Shown: positions 47,510 to 59,568, counted from the stretch's first letter. The stretch: DNA of 64,000 bases from Vitellaria paradoxa (GCA_019916065.1 CM034236.1:14833167-14897166); one strand, 5' to 3'. Made by a program: numbers and translations. Notes: generated by a model not told the origin, from the letters alone.

Positions 47510-49414
47510 AGATCCACTAGTGTGTTCTTCTCTTTCACCTAAATACATTGCATCAAAATAAAGGGCAAGTTGCTCTTTTTCAGCATCTTCCTGTTGTCTG
47601 TTATCTGTAAGATACCAATCTCGTAAACACATCAAGGCTTCTATTGTCGGAGGGGCCAGTCGACTCCTGAATTGACTGATAACGCATCCACTAGCACTAA
47701 ATGCTTGCTCAGATGCTACGGTAGAAACTGAAAATGCGAGTATATCACGAGCTAAAACTGAAAAAATTGAAAATTTTGATTGTTGTCCCTTCCACCAGCT
47801 TAAAACACTGAAATCATCTTCATTTTCTATTGGAGGTGTACCGAGATAACATTGGAGGTCGGATGAATTTGAACTTGCACTTGTTAATGCATCTGTCCGT
47901 CAGGATGTTATTCTTCTCCAAAGGGACGTATTGCCACCAAAGTCACGGTGAGAAGAGGACGTTGTGGCCATAGTTGGTTGGACAGTTGTATAATTGCTAT
48001 CGTACCGACCTAATAGAGCTTGCATTTGTTGTTTAATTTGATTTAATTGTGCTTTGGCACTTTCATACCTATATATCATCTCTAATAATTGAAAAAAAAA
48101 ATCTTCTTGATACCTAGGGTCTAAAATAGTAGCAATACCAAAATGTATGGAAAGTGGGTTAAAATATTAATCAAAATTTTCCTTCATTATAACAACCAAA
48201 GGAGCATAATATTCTTGGGCACCATATTTGTTAAAAATTTCATCAATAGCCCCTAATTGATAAATAACAGTAGAAGAAGTTGGATAATAAATTCTACAAA
48301 ATGTTTTAGTAGTAACATCAAAAACATGTAAAAAATCTTTATAAAAAATTACATTTGCCCAATCAACTGGCTCAATACTATCTAATCCAATAACTCGATT
48401 ACTTAAAATAAATAAATTAATTGCTTTTTGATATTTAATAGCAACTTTTAACATTATATAGGTTGAATTCCATCTTATATTAATTTTCATTGGTAATTTT
48501 CTAGGTTTTAAACCAATTTGACTGTATATGCCAACAAATAGACTAATTCTTTTTGAAGAGCTCATGACACAAATTACAGCTCTTTTTATTTTTACAATAG
48601 AAGATTCATAAATGTCTAATCCATCCTTTACAATTAAATTAAGTATATGGGCACAACAACGACCACGAAATAATGGACCATTTGCAGACAAAGCATTAGT
48701 TAAATAATTAAAACAAACATCATCATATGAAGCATTGTCTAAAGTAATAGAAAACATTTTTGTACATAATTGCCACGATGCAAGTTCATGCAAAATAAGT
48801 TCCCCAACGCTGAATCCAGTGAAGGGTTGTTCAACTAATTTAAATGAAATAATGCGTTTATTTATTTTCTAATTTTCATCAATATAATATGTAGTTATAC
48901 AAAGATATTCAATATCTTGGCAAGATTTCCACATGTCAGGGGTCAAGCAAACATTTCCTTCAAAATTATTAAAATAAGTTCTTAATTCATCATTTTTGAT
49001 TCAAAATCTCGTAAAATTTTATTTTTTGAAGTATTTCTTGAAAAATTGCGATATTGTGGTGTAAAACTTTCGCGAATAAATTCTTCAAAATGTCGATTTT
49101 CACTCATTGTAAAGGGTTGTTCATCTTTAACAATATATCTAACTAAATTATTTTGTGTTCTTGCAGGGTCATAAGAAAAAATATTTAAATTACCCCCTTC
49201 ATTACCTAATTGAGTTTGTGTTGTACGTGAAAAATATTGATCAATTAAACTATTAATGCGAGGATCCTGTTGGTGCCTTCTATTTAAATGTCTTTTTAAA
49301 TGACTAGTTCTAGATGTATTTCTACCATTTAATAAATCCCCATAAATAACGCATTTAGCCTTATGCATTCCATAATCACGTGGAATTATAATAAAAAATC
49401 CTATACTTTTCAAG
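47510..49414 (-). pseudogene. hAT transposase (BED zinc finger, RNase H-like core, dimerisation domain), broken
   Basis: The BED finger is split: it starts in the 60.8-60.6 kb piece and resumes here with KCVIYGD (its CxxC degraded) and SHLKRHLNRRH (HX4H). The catalytic-core region has LASWQLCTKMFSITLDNASY and RCCAHILNLIVKDGL (48800-48620), typical of hAT transposases, then a DUF4413-like DPRYQEDF. The C-terminal dimerisation domain has VLSWWKGQQSKF, ARDILAFSVSTVASEQAFSA and LRDWYLTDN (47860-47580). Several stops separate these blocks. The protein cuts and pastes hAT elements bearing matching TIRs. Confidence 0.88.
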
Positions 49415-49419
49415 TGCCA

Positions 49420-51350
49420 TGATTACACTTGAAAAGTGTAATTACAAACTCCACATTTTGATACTCATTGATGCATTTAAGTAGTTAATTTCAAAGTTTT
49501 ATCGTTATTTTATTATTTATAGTGTTTATTCTCTTAATTGCAGGTAAAAGGGGAAAATACGTGAGATTAGCAGTGTTGAAAGTGGCTTCCGAGGTGGAAA
49601 AAATGGTCCAAAGTTCAAGATAGTTGAAGTGGTGTGCAGCTGAAGTTCCAGCTCGACACCTTGTCAGTATTTAGACCATTACTTTTCACTCACAACTCGG
49701 ATTGACCTGATTCTTTTTGGGTTGGAAAGAAGACTCAAAGGGCTACAACTTTCATGCTTTAGCCGAAGCCTGAATCGATCGTTTGCGAGGTCAAAATCGC
49801 AGTGGAAGTTGAGGACAGAAAGCTGTCAGAAGCAGCAAACGAGAAGCAGAACTTGAAGAACAAAGTTTCTGTGGTCCGGACCACCTGCCAAACGGTCCGG
49901 ACCACAGTGTGTTATGTGCGCGCGGCTTCACTCCGTCTTTTAGGGTTTTCTTTACAACTTCTTTATAACATCTGCTACATGGCCGACCGAAGAGAGCCCT
50001 AGTTTTTAGTTCTACATACTTTAGGAGCCTCTTTTTCATATTTTCAGATACTTTGAGAGTTTTAGAATAGTTTTTTTAGAGTGTTTTCAATTAGTTGTCT
50101 TGTTTATGGAGTTGTTCGATGTTTGGTTATTCTTCGCTGCACTGCTGTTTCATTACGTAGTTTCAGAGTTGCTTACTGTGTAAGTTGACTTTCATTTCGT
50201 TATTTTAATATATGATTTATTATTTTCTAGTGGTAGATCTAATGTTAATGCTTACGTTTATTGTTTTCATTTTGTTTAAAATCATGCTAGCATAGAAACC
50301 CTAGTTCTTGATTCAACGAATCAAGAAAGGGTAGTTTACTCTGATCTATGGGATGTACGTAGACCCTTCGCAGAGTTGCGAAAGCTCATGCGTAGGGATC
50401 TACAACTTTGAGACGTTTGCGTAGACCCTTCGCATGGTTTGCGAAAGCTCATGCGTAGGGATCTACACTTTTTAGAACCTAATTCAGTTCTTTCAAAAAC
50501 TTTCGAAAACGAAAACCTTTGACTATATTCTCTGTAATCACTGGTAAGGGTTTTCGATTAAAATTTTCTTAATAATTTTGAAGAACTGAAAATTCAGATT
50601 TTGAATCCTAATTTGAATTAGTTTATTTCAGAAACATTCGAAAACGAAAATCTTTGACTATATTCTCTGTAATCACTGGTAAAGGCTTTCGATTAAAACT
50701 TTCTTAATAATTTTGGATAAACTAGAAGAATTGGATTTGAATCCGAATTCGAATAGGATTGTTTGAAAACCCTTCGAAAACAGAAGTTTTTGACTATATT
50801 CTCTGTAATCACTGGTAAAATCTTTTGATTAAAACTTTCTCAATAATTTTCGAACAAATCTTAATTTAGGTTTTAATACAAGTATTACAACTCATCCCAT
50901 AGTGAAGACGTAAACTACCCGGAATTGATAGTTAGATCAAGGACTTCTTAAATTTATTTGCTTATTAATTGAATTGGCTTTGTTTGATTTAATTGAAGTA
51001 TTTACATTGCAGTTTTTAGATTAGATTACTTTGCTGCGCATTTAAATTAGGAAAAATTCATTTAGTTAATATTTTTTCCTTGAATCAAAAAATCAATTTT
51101 AAATTGCTGGAATTTTGGTAATAAGTTGTTAATTTGTTTTAGTTTACATTTTAAATTTGCAAAACCCTAGGAATTAGTTTTAATTAATCTTCAAACTTAG
51201 TTTACATTCAAATTTAGGATTCCCATTATAACCTAGAAACTGAATAACATAGGCTCCCTGTGAATTCGACCTCGGACTCACCGAGTTAAAACTACACCGC
51301 ACACCCTTACACTTGGGGGTTAATTTAGACGCACTTTCCATAAGCGGTCA
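49420..51350 (+). repeat. LTR1, 1931 bp
   Basis: Differs from LTR2 by 8 substitutions and no indels by eye (about 0.4%). It opens with a perfect inverted repeat ATTACACTT/AAGTGTAAT. It carries paired GGTCCGGACC palindromes (49873, 49894), a TATA-like TTTATAAC (about 49961), two stem-loop repeats (50356-50466) and three units of about 135 bp (50501-50900). The end CACTTGGGGG...GCGGTCA abuts the primer site. Confidence 0.95.
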
Positions 51351-51356
51351 AGTTTT

Positions 51357-51374
51357 TGGCGCCGTTGCCGGGGA
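51357..51374 (+). other. primer binding site, tRNA-Asp
   Basis: TGGCGCCGTTGCCGGGGA, six bases after LTR1, is the complement of the 3' end of plant tRNA-Asp including CCA. It primes minus-strand DNA synthesis. Athila-type Ty3/gypsy elements commonly use this primer. Confidence 0.92.
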
Positions 51375-51460
51375 GCCAAATTATAGTTTTTAGGTTGTTT
51401 TCATTTTTAAGTTAACTTCTTTTTCTAAAAAAAAAATAAAATAAAATAAAATTTTTTAAC

Positions 51461-53351
51461 ATGGATTATTTTCCTTATAATTCTGGTTCACCAGACACCA
51501 TTCACCCACTCATTAGTTATTTAGGCAGCATTTATGGAATTGAATTTTGCCTAGAAACTTTTTCCATGTTACCTAAATTTTATGGACTTCAACATGAGGA
51601 CCCTAGAGTTCATTTAGAACGTTTTGAGTCAGTTTGTTTCTATTGCACGAGTGGTTACATAGATAACACATTTAAGTATAATTTTTTCCCGTTATCATTA
51701 TGTGGAGTAGCTGATGATTGGTGTCGTGCCGCTACTTGGTCCATTAATATTTGGGAAGAGTTACAAAATGATTTTATTGCAAAGTTTCTCCCCAATTTTC
51801 AAAACTTCACTTTCCGCTTTCAAATCAGAAGTTTTTTGTTTCAAGAAGGGTGAAGTATTTTATAAATGCTGGGAGAGATTTAAAAACCTTTTAGAAACTT
51901 TCCCAAATCATGGACTAGAACTGTGGTACATTCTAGGCATATTCTACAATGCTCTACCTTGTGAGTTACACCAAGCATTTGATAAAAGTTTGGGTAAGGA
52001 ATTTCTTGACCTTACCCCAGAAGAAGCATGGTCATTTTTTGAATTTTTCTATGAACACACCAAGCCACGAGAAAAACTTGAACCTAGTTTTGAACCTCAT
52101 TCACTTGAAAGCCACATTGACCCTTTCCCACATCCTCCTACTTCACTTGATTCTCATAATCGATCCTTAGAAAATGGAGTAGGAGTTGAGCCTGATTACT
52201 TGGATATTGCATGTCCCAACTCCACTCTACTTACCGAGGGCCAGTCTGAGGAATCCCTAGATCATTGGCTTACTGAATCTAGCAATACACAAGTTGAGTC
52301 ACTCTGCAAGCAAACTCAACATAGGGAAGAAGTCAACTTAAAAGTAGATTCTAGTGCACATGAGACTTCCACACATATTGACTCTACATTAGATGATACA
52401 TTGTTCGAGTCCACAGCATGTCCTTATATTCGTCCACGCACTGAAGCTGAAATAGCTGAATCTAGGCCCTTTTTGTTACTTGCACGAGAAAATTCTAATT
52501 CAAAAACCCTAGACTTTGAGTGGAGTGACTATTCTGATAATGGTTGCGATAATGAAGGGAATGGGCCCTTTGACTTGTTCCCACCAAACTCTAACATGCA
52601 CGAGACTTCATCTGTTGAGAGTCTAGAGGACATGCCAACCAACACCACCACAGAGCTTGAAGCTCATCCCACCCTAACAACTCAGATGACCTTGGAAAGT
52701 CCTAAGACTTATTCTAAGAGCTTTAATGCCAGAGGTTCAGAGGAACACACTGTTAAGCCAGTCACTTTAGTTTCATCATGTTCCACTACACCACTCACAG
52801 AGACCACTTTTGATTTATCTTTTCCTGTTGGGGCTAGTACACTTGATGACTTACCTGTTGAGACCCCTATATTTGAGTGGAAGTATGATTCTAATTATGG
52901 TTGGGTTCCTACTTCAATTACACAGGACTCTTATGAGAGTGAATTTTCTTTATCATCATTTGAGAGTTCGATAGACAAGCCTAAGAGTGAGAGTGGTGCA
53001 CAACTCTCATCTTTTGCTGTCGCCCCAACTAGGAATCTTACTGAAGGAACTGAACATGTTTTGACTAAGACTGACCACACATTTAGGGAAGTGGTGGAGA
53101 CCAAAAAACTAGTTTGCATTGACTTTTTAGGTGTCGAGGGGATACTAGAAAACCCACAACTACATTCCATGTTCACATATGCAAATAAATTTGGGTCATA
53201 TTTGGGATTCAAGGATTCCCACAAGGCCATGCATTTTCTAGTGTTTTCTGCACTAGGAGCACACTCATTTTCAGTACCTCTTGAGCCCAAGGAGAATATT
53301 TCATTCCTAAAGCCATTTGGTAAGGCTTGGGAGAGATTAGGAGTTGGATAG
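51461..53351 (+). pseudogene. gag of the array, copy 1 (one +1 frameshift)
   Basis: The ATG at 51461 opens an Athila-like retrotransposon gag: FYGLQHEDPRVHLERFESVC, FFPLSLCGVADDW, WEELQNDFIAKFLPNF, then CWERFKNLLETFPNHGLELW. The frame breaks in a T run at 51832-51837 (six Ts, five in copy 2) and continues in the next frame to the stop at 53351; about 630 residues in all. After the core (to roughly residue 220) comes a long acidic Ser/Thr/Glu-rich segment without a CCHC zinc knuckle, then a compact last ~90 residues (from CIDFLGVEGILENPQLHSMF) that I do not recognise. Gag normally packages element RNA. Confidence 0.85.
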
Positions 53352-54684
53352 TATGTTTTGGCATTAACCCTTGTATATTTGTAGATTAGATTTTATTTAC
53401 TTATTTATTTATTTTAGTTTTCTTTCTGCCTAGATTAAATTTTAATTTTCTTTTAGTTTACTTTTATTTGTTTATTCTAACATTTTATCTCGTAGAAGTT
53501 TTATTTTTTTCTTTTAGTACAATTTAATTCAAAGGAATAAACTGCTCAAGTTTTTTTCTTTTCTTCAAATAAGGAAGCTCTTGAGGTAATATCCTTCCTC
53601 TCCCTTTTATTTAGTTTTGCACTTCTAATTGGTACTTCACATACATAATTGTTCTTGTTGGGAGTGCTGTAGAATCTAAGTTGAGGGGATGTATTGGGTG
53701 ATGCCTTAAGTGGCTTGAATAATGGGTGCATGCTTGGTTTAATTTGTGCTTTGTTCTTATTTGTGCCTTTGTTGTTATTGTTTCATGCTCATCATCATGC
53801 TCATTATTGCACACTACAGACCCACATATGCATCATGGTTCTCACATTGAGGACAATGTGAATTTTAAGTTGGGGGGTAGGGTTCGCATGATCACCTTTT
53901 GTGCCAAAATTGTAAAAATTTAAAATTTTTTGAGCATCTTTAAGCATAAATACATGAATTTAGCACATTTGTACCTACATGTCATCCTTTCTTTCTGGTT
54001 TGGTCGATTGTGGAATTAAGTGAGAAAGTGATGAATGAGTTTTGTTCAAGCTTTAATAGGAAACTTAGTTCAAGTTGATTGTATAATGACCTTGTGCATC
54101 TTTGACTATCAATAGAAGAGTTTATGTGCTTAGGAGTTGATTTTCTTTAACATTGGTTAATTGAGCATTCTTGGACTAGGTAGAGACTTATACCTCTTAA
54201 TGGTGAGCTTTTGAGCCTATTATTCTTTTCTTGAGGGGTTGCACATAATCACAGCTCTTTTATTCTTCACTTTGGTTTCCAATGCACCAATTGCATCACA
54301 CACACTTGCATTAGTTTCACTTGGCATATTATGAGTTGTTGCAAGCTTTGAACATGATGCTAGGCCATCTTTGCTATTGTTGGGCCTCTTTATCCTTTCT
54401 TGGTTATGAATTATCCTAGGAACCAACTTGAAGCCTTTTAAATAAAGTGTGTGATATATTTATATATATTTTTTTCTTGGTTCCCACCTCATATATTGTC
54501 CTTTAACCTTATCACACACTCTAAGCCTTACCCTCACATGTCTTGGATTGTGAAAGTGCCTTAATGTCAATGATGTGAATGGGGGTTGGGAATGGAAATT
54601 TTTAAGAGCATATTGAGAGGAATTATTGGGTGGAGAATCTAGCTGATGTATTTTCATTATTTCAAAAAAAAAAGAAAAAAAAAG

Positions 54685-54721
<37 letters not shown>

Positions 54722-55625
54722 TGGAGAAAAAAAAAGTTTTTCACTTCTTTTTGCTTGGGTAGTTCGGGACTTGTGCATTGTATTAGAATTATTGAGAATG
54801 TCCCATGAGTAGTTCGTAAGTTTGTGAATAAGCTTCTTGTGGGAATCCTTGTTGGGGTTTAGAAAGGAAATGGGTAGTTTGGGACTTGTGCGCACTTAAG
54901 CATATTTATCGCAAGACATGTGCTTTGATTTCCATATCCTCCATTGTTAACCATTACCCCTGGCCAAGTTACAACCAAAACAAAGACCTAGTGGATTCTA
55001 AGCAAGCAACTTTTGTATTGTGCATGTAGTGGTCTTATGTAGGTTGTGTGGTGTGATCTATTACATTTGCATTGGAACATAGTTATGAGCTGTCCACTTT
55101 GAATTTCATTTCAGTTCACTCACTTATTTGTGGGGTTATGTGCAACTAGGTCAGCATCATATGCTAATAGGTGTGTGTGAACCCTTGATGAGTGAATTCC
55201 TTTTTTTATGAGTGGTACCTTGTGAGCATTTGAAGTCAAAACCTAGCTCCATTTATGCTCTTGCAACCTTGTTGAATGAATGAAACAATTTTGCACACAT
55301 GCTCTTTCTACTTTGATAGTCCATGCATTAATGCTTAGCACTTGGGAATTACACATGATATTTGGGTTTTGTGACTTGTTAGGCTTAAACTTGATTCATT
55401 GTTGATCTTAATCATTTTTTTAACACTTTGAGACCATACCATAGAATTTTGTGGGTAAATTCACTGCAAACCCTCACGAGACCTTACTCGTCCATTAGGG
55501 GGAACCTAGGGGTTTAAAGGGCTTGCTGCACGTAACTAAGTGTAGCCGTGTTTCCAACGAAAGAGAAATAGGATGGTAGTTGCATTTCATTTTAATAAAG
55601 GGCATTGCTAGAGACTAGCAACGTT
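53352..55625 (+). other. non-coding 3' internal region of array unit 1
   Basis: About 2.3 kb with no pol. It contains a second purine tract, TTTAAGTTGGGGGGTAGGG (53863-53881), just after CATTGAGGACAATG. It also has an A-rich GAAA tract (54663-54735) and a late region with GTTACAACCAAAAC-type sequence. Short open frames here are low-complexity. Confidence 0.6.
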
Positions 55626-55639
55626 CAAGTTGGGGGGTG
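55626..55639 (+). other. polypurine tract before LTR2
   Basis: CAAGTTGGGGGGTG directly precedes the LTR start TGATTACAC. It is the expected plus-strand primer in reverse transcription. Confidence 0.85.
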
Positions 55640-57570
55640 TGATTACACTTGAAAAGTGTAATTACAAACTCCACATTTTGATACTCATTGATGCATTTAA
55701 GTAGTTAATTTCAAAGTTTTATCGTTATTTTATTATTTATAGTGTTTATTCTCTTAATTGCAGGTAAAAGGGGAAAATACGTGAGATTAGCAGTGTTGAA
55801 AGTGGCTTCCGAGGTGGAAAAAATGGTCCAAAGTTCAAGATAGTTGAAGTGGTGTGCAGCTGAAGTTTCAGCTCGACACCTTGTCAGTATTTAGACCATA
55901 AATTTTCACTCACAACTCGGATTGACCTGATTCTTTTTGGGTTGGAAAGAAGACTCAAAGGGCTACAACTTTCATGCTTTAGCCGAAGCCTGAATCGATC
56001 GTTTGCGAGGTCAAAATCGCAGTGGAAGTTGAGGACAGAAAGCTGTCAGAAGCAGCAAACGAGAAGCAGAACTTGAAGAACAAAGTTTCTGTGGTCCGGA
56101 CCACCTGCCAAACGGTCCGGACCACAGTGTGTTATGTGCGCGCGGCTTCACTCCGTCTTTTAGGGTTTTCTTTACAACTTCTTTATAACATCTGCTACAT
56201 GGCCGACCGAAGAGAGCCCTAGTTTTTAGTTCTACATACTTTAGGAGCCTCTTTTTCATATTTTCAGATACTTTGAGAGTTTTAGAATAGTTTTTTTAGA
56301 GTGTTTTCAATTAGTTGTCTTGTTTATGGAGTTGTTCGATGTTTGGTTATTCTTCGCTGCACTGCTGTTTCATTACGTAGTTTCAGAGTTGCTTACTGTG
56401 TAAGTTGACTTTCATTTCGTTATTTTAATATATGATTTATTATTTTCTAGTGGTAGATCTAATGTTAATGCTTACGTTTATTGTTTTCATTTTGTTTAAA
56501 ATCATGCTAGCATAGAAACCCTAGTTCTTGATTCAACGAATCAAGAAAGGGTAGTTTACTCTGATCTATGGGATGTACGTAGACCCTTCGCAGAGTTGCG
56601 AAAGCTCATGCGTAGGGATCTACAACTTTGAGACGTTTGCGTAGACCCTTCGCATGGTTTGCGAAAGCTCATGCGTAGGGATCTACACTTTTTAGAACCT
56701 AATTCAGTTCTTTCAAAAACTTTCGAAAACGAAAACCTTTGACTATATTCTCTGTAATCACTGGTAAGGGTTTTCGATTAAAATTTTCTTAATAATTTTG
56801 AAGAACTGAAAATTTAGATTTTGAATCCTAATTTGAATTAGTTTATTTCAGAAACATTCGAAAACGAAAATCTTTGACTATATTCTCTGTAATCACTGGT
56901 AAAGGTTTTCGATTAAAACTTTCTTAATAATTTTGGATAAACTAGAAGAATTGGATTTGAATCCGAATTCGAATAGGATTGTTTGAAAACCCTTCGAAAA
57001 CAGAAGTTTTTGACTATATTCTCTGTAATCACTGGTAAAATCTTTTGATTAAAACTTTCTCAATAATTTTCGAACAAATCTTAATTTAGTTTTTAATACA
57101 AGTATTACAACTCATCCCATAGTGAAGACGTAAACTACCCGGAATTGATAGTTGGATCAAGGACTTCTTAAATTTATTTGCTTATTAATTGAATTGGCTT
57201 TGTTTGATTTAATTGAAGTATTTACATTGCAGTTTTTAGATTAGATTACTTTGCTGCGCATTTAAATTAGGAAAAATTCATTTAGTTAATATTTTTTCCT
57301 TGAATCAAAAAATCAATTTTAAATTGCTGGAATTTTGGTAATAAGTTGTTAATTTGTTTTAGTTTACATTTTAAATTTGCAAAACCCTAGGAATTAGTTT
57401 TAATTAATCTTCAAACTTAGTTTACATTCAAATTTAGGATTCTCATTATAACCTAGAAACTGAATAACATAGGCTCCCTGTGAATTCGACCTCGGACTCA
57501 CCGAGTTAAAACTACACCGCACACCCTTACACTTGGGGGTTAATTTAGACGCACTTTCCATAAGCGGTCA
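55640..57570 (+). repeat. LTR2, 1931 bp, shared between the two internal regions
   Basis: Same length as LTR1. It serves as the 3' LTR of the first unit and the 5' LTR of the second, with its own primer site at 57577. Confidence 0.95.
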
Positions 57571-57576
57571 AGTTTT

Positions 57577-57594
57577 TGGCGCCGTTGCCGGGGA
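57577..57594 (+). other. primer binding site, tRNA-Asp (second unit)
   Basis: Identical to the site after LTR1, at the same distance from LTR2. Confidence 0.92.
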
Positions 57595-57679
57595 GCCAAA
57601 TTTTAGTTTTTAGGTTGTTTTCATTTTTAAGTTAACTTCTTTTTCTAAAAAAAAATAAAATAAAATAAAATTTTTTAAC

Positions 57680-59568
57680 ATGGATTATTTTCCTTATAAT
57701 TCTGGTTCACCAGACACCATTCACCCACTCATTAGTTATTTAGGCAGCATTTATGGAATTGAATTTTGCCTAGAAACTTTTTCCATGTTACCTAAATTTT
57801 ATGGACTTCAACATGAGGACCCTAGAGTTCATTTAGAACGTTTTGAGTCAGTTTGTTTCTATTGCACGAGTGGTTACATAGATAACACATTTAAGTATAA
57901 TTTTTTCCCGTTATCATTATGTGGAGTAGCTGATGATTGGTGTCGTGCCGCTACTTGGTCCATTAATATTTGGGAAGAGTTACAAAATGATTTTATTGCA
58001 AAGTTTCTCCCCAATTTTCAAAACTTCACTTTCCGCTTTCAAATCAGAAGTTTTTGTTTCAAGAAGGGTGAAGTATTTTATAAATGCTGGGAGAGATTTA
58101 AAACCTTTTAGAAACTTTCCCAAATCATGGACTAGAACTGTGGTACATTCTAGGCATATTCTACAATGCTCTACCTTGTGAGTTACACCAAGCATTTGAT
58201 AAAAGTTTGGGTAAGGAATTTCTTGACCTTACCCCAGAAGAAGCATGGTCATTTTTTGAATTTTTCTATGAACACACCAAGCCACGAGAAAAACTTGAAC
58301 CTAGTTTTGAACCTCATTCACTTGAAAGCCACATTGACCCTTTCCCACATCCTCCTACTTCACTTGATTCTCATAATCGATCCTTAGAAAATGGAGTAGG
58401 AGTTGAGCCTGATTACTTGGATATTGCATGTCCCAACTCCACTCTACTTACCGAGGGCCAGTCTGAGGAATCCCTAGATCATTGGCTTACTGAATCTAGC
58501 AATACACAAGTTGAGTCACTCTGCAAGCAAACTCAACATAGGGAAGAAGTCAACTTAAAAGTAGATTCTAGTGCACATGAGACTTCCACACATATTGACT
58601 CTACATTAGATGATACATTGTTCGAGTCCACAGCATGTCCTTATATTCGTCCACGCACTGAAGCTGAAATAGCTGAATCTAGGCCCTTTTTGTTACTTGC
58701 ACGAGAAAATTCTAATTCAAAAACCCTAGACTTTGAGTGGAGTGACTATTCTGATAATGGTTGCGATAATGAAGGGAATGGGCCCTTTGACTTGTTCCCA
58801 CCAAACTCTAACATGCACGAGACTTCATCTGTTGAGAGTCTAGAGGACATGCCAACCAACACCACCACAGAGCTTGAAGCTCATCCCACCCTAACAACTC
58901 AGATGACCTTGGAAAGTCCTAAGACTTATTCTAAGAGCTTTAATGCCAGAGGTTCAGAGGAACACACTGTTAAGCCAGTCACTTTAGTTTCATCATGTTC
59001 CACTACACCACTCACAGAGACCACTTTTGATTTATCTTTTCCTGTTGGGGCTAGTACACTTGATGACTTACCTGTTGAGACCCCTATATTTGAGTGGAAG
59101 TATGATTCTAATTATGGTTGGGTTCCTACTTCAATTACACAGGACTCTTATGAGAGTGAATTTTCTTTATCATCATTTGAGAGTTCGATAGACAAGCCTA
59201 AGAGTGAGAGTGGTGCACAACTCTCATCTTTTGCTGTCGCCCCAACTAGGAATCTTACTGAAGGAACTGAACATGTTTTGACTAAGACTGACCACACATT
59301 TAGGGAAGTGGTGGAGACCAAAAAACTAGTTTGCATTGACTTTTTAGGTGTCGAGGGGATACTAGAAAACCCACAACTACATTCCATGTTCACATATGCA
59401 AATAAATTTGGGTCATATTTGGGATTCAAGGATTCCCACAAGGCCATGCATTTTCTAGTGTTTTCTGCACTAGGAGCACACTCATTTTCAGTACCTCTTG
59501 GGCCCAAGGAGAATATTTCATTCCTAAAGCCATTTGGTAAGGCTTGGGAGAGATTAGGAGTTGGATAG
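57680..59568 (+). pseudogene. gag of the array, copy 2 (one -1 frameshift)
   Basis: Same gene as copy 1. It reads through the T run correctly but loses one A in the run at 58100-58103 (four As, five in copy 1), ending early at 58111. The remaining frame is open from 58207 to 59568. Outside the two homopolymers the copies are nearly identical (one Glu/Gly difference near the end). Each copy is intact exactly where the other is broken, so the parent gene was open. Confidence 0.85.

Noticed and set aside
52931..53290. 119-codon minus-strand open frame, repeated at 59148-59507
   Set aside because: Antisense of gag in both array copies; conservation follows from the duplication.
54630..54895. Lys-rich or Phe-rich open frames
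   Set aside because: Translation of a GAAA-type low-complexity tract.
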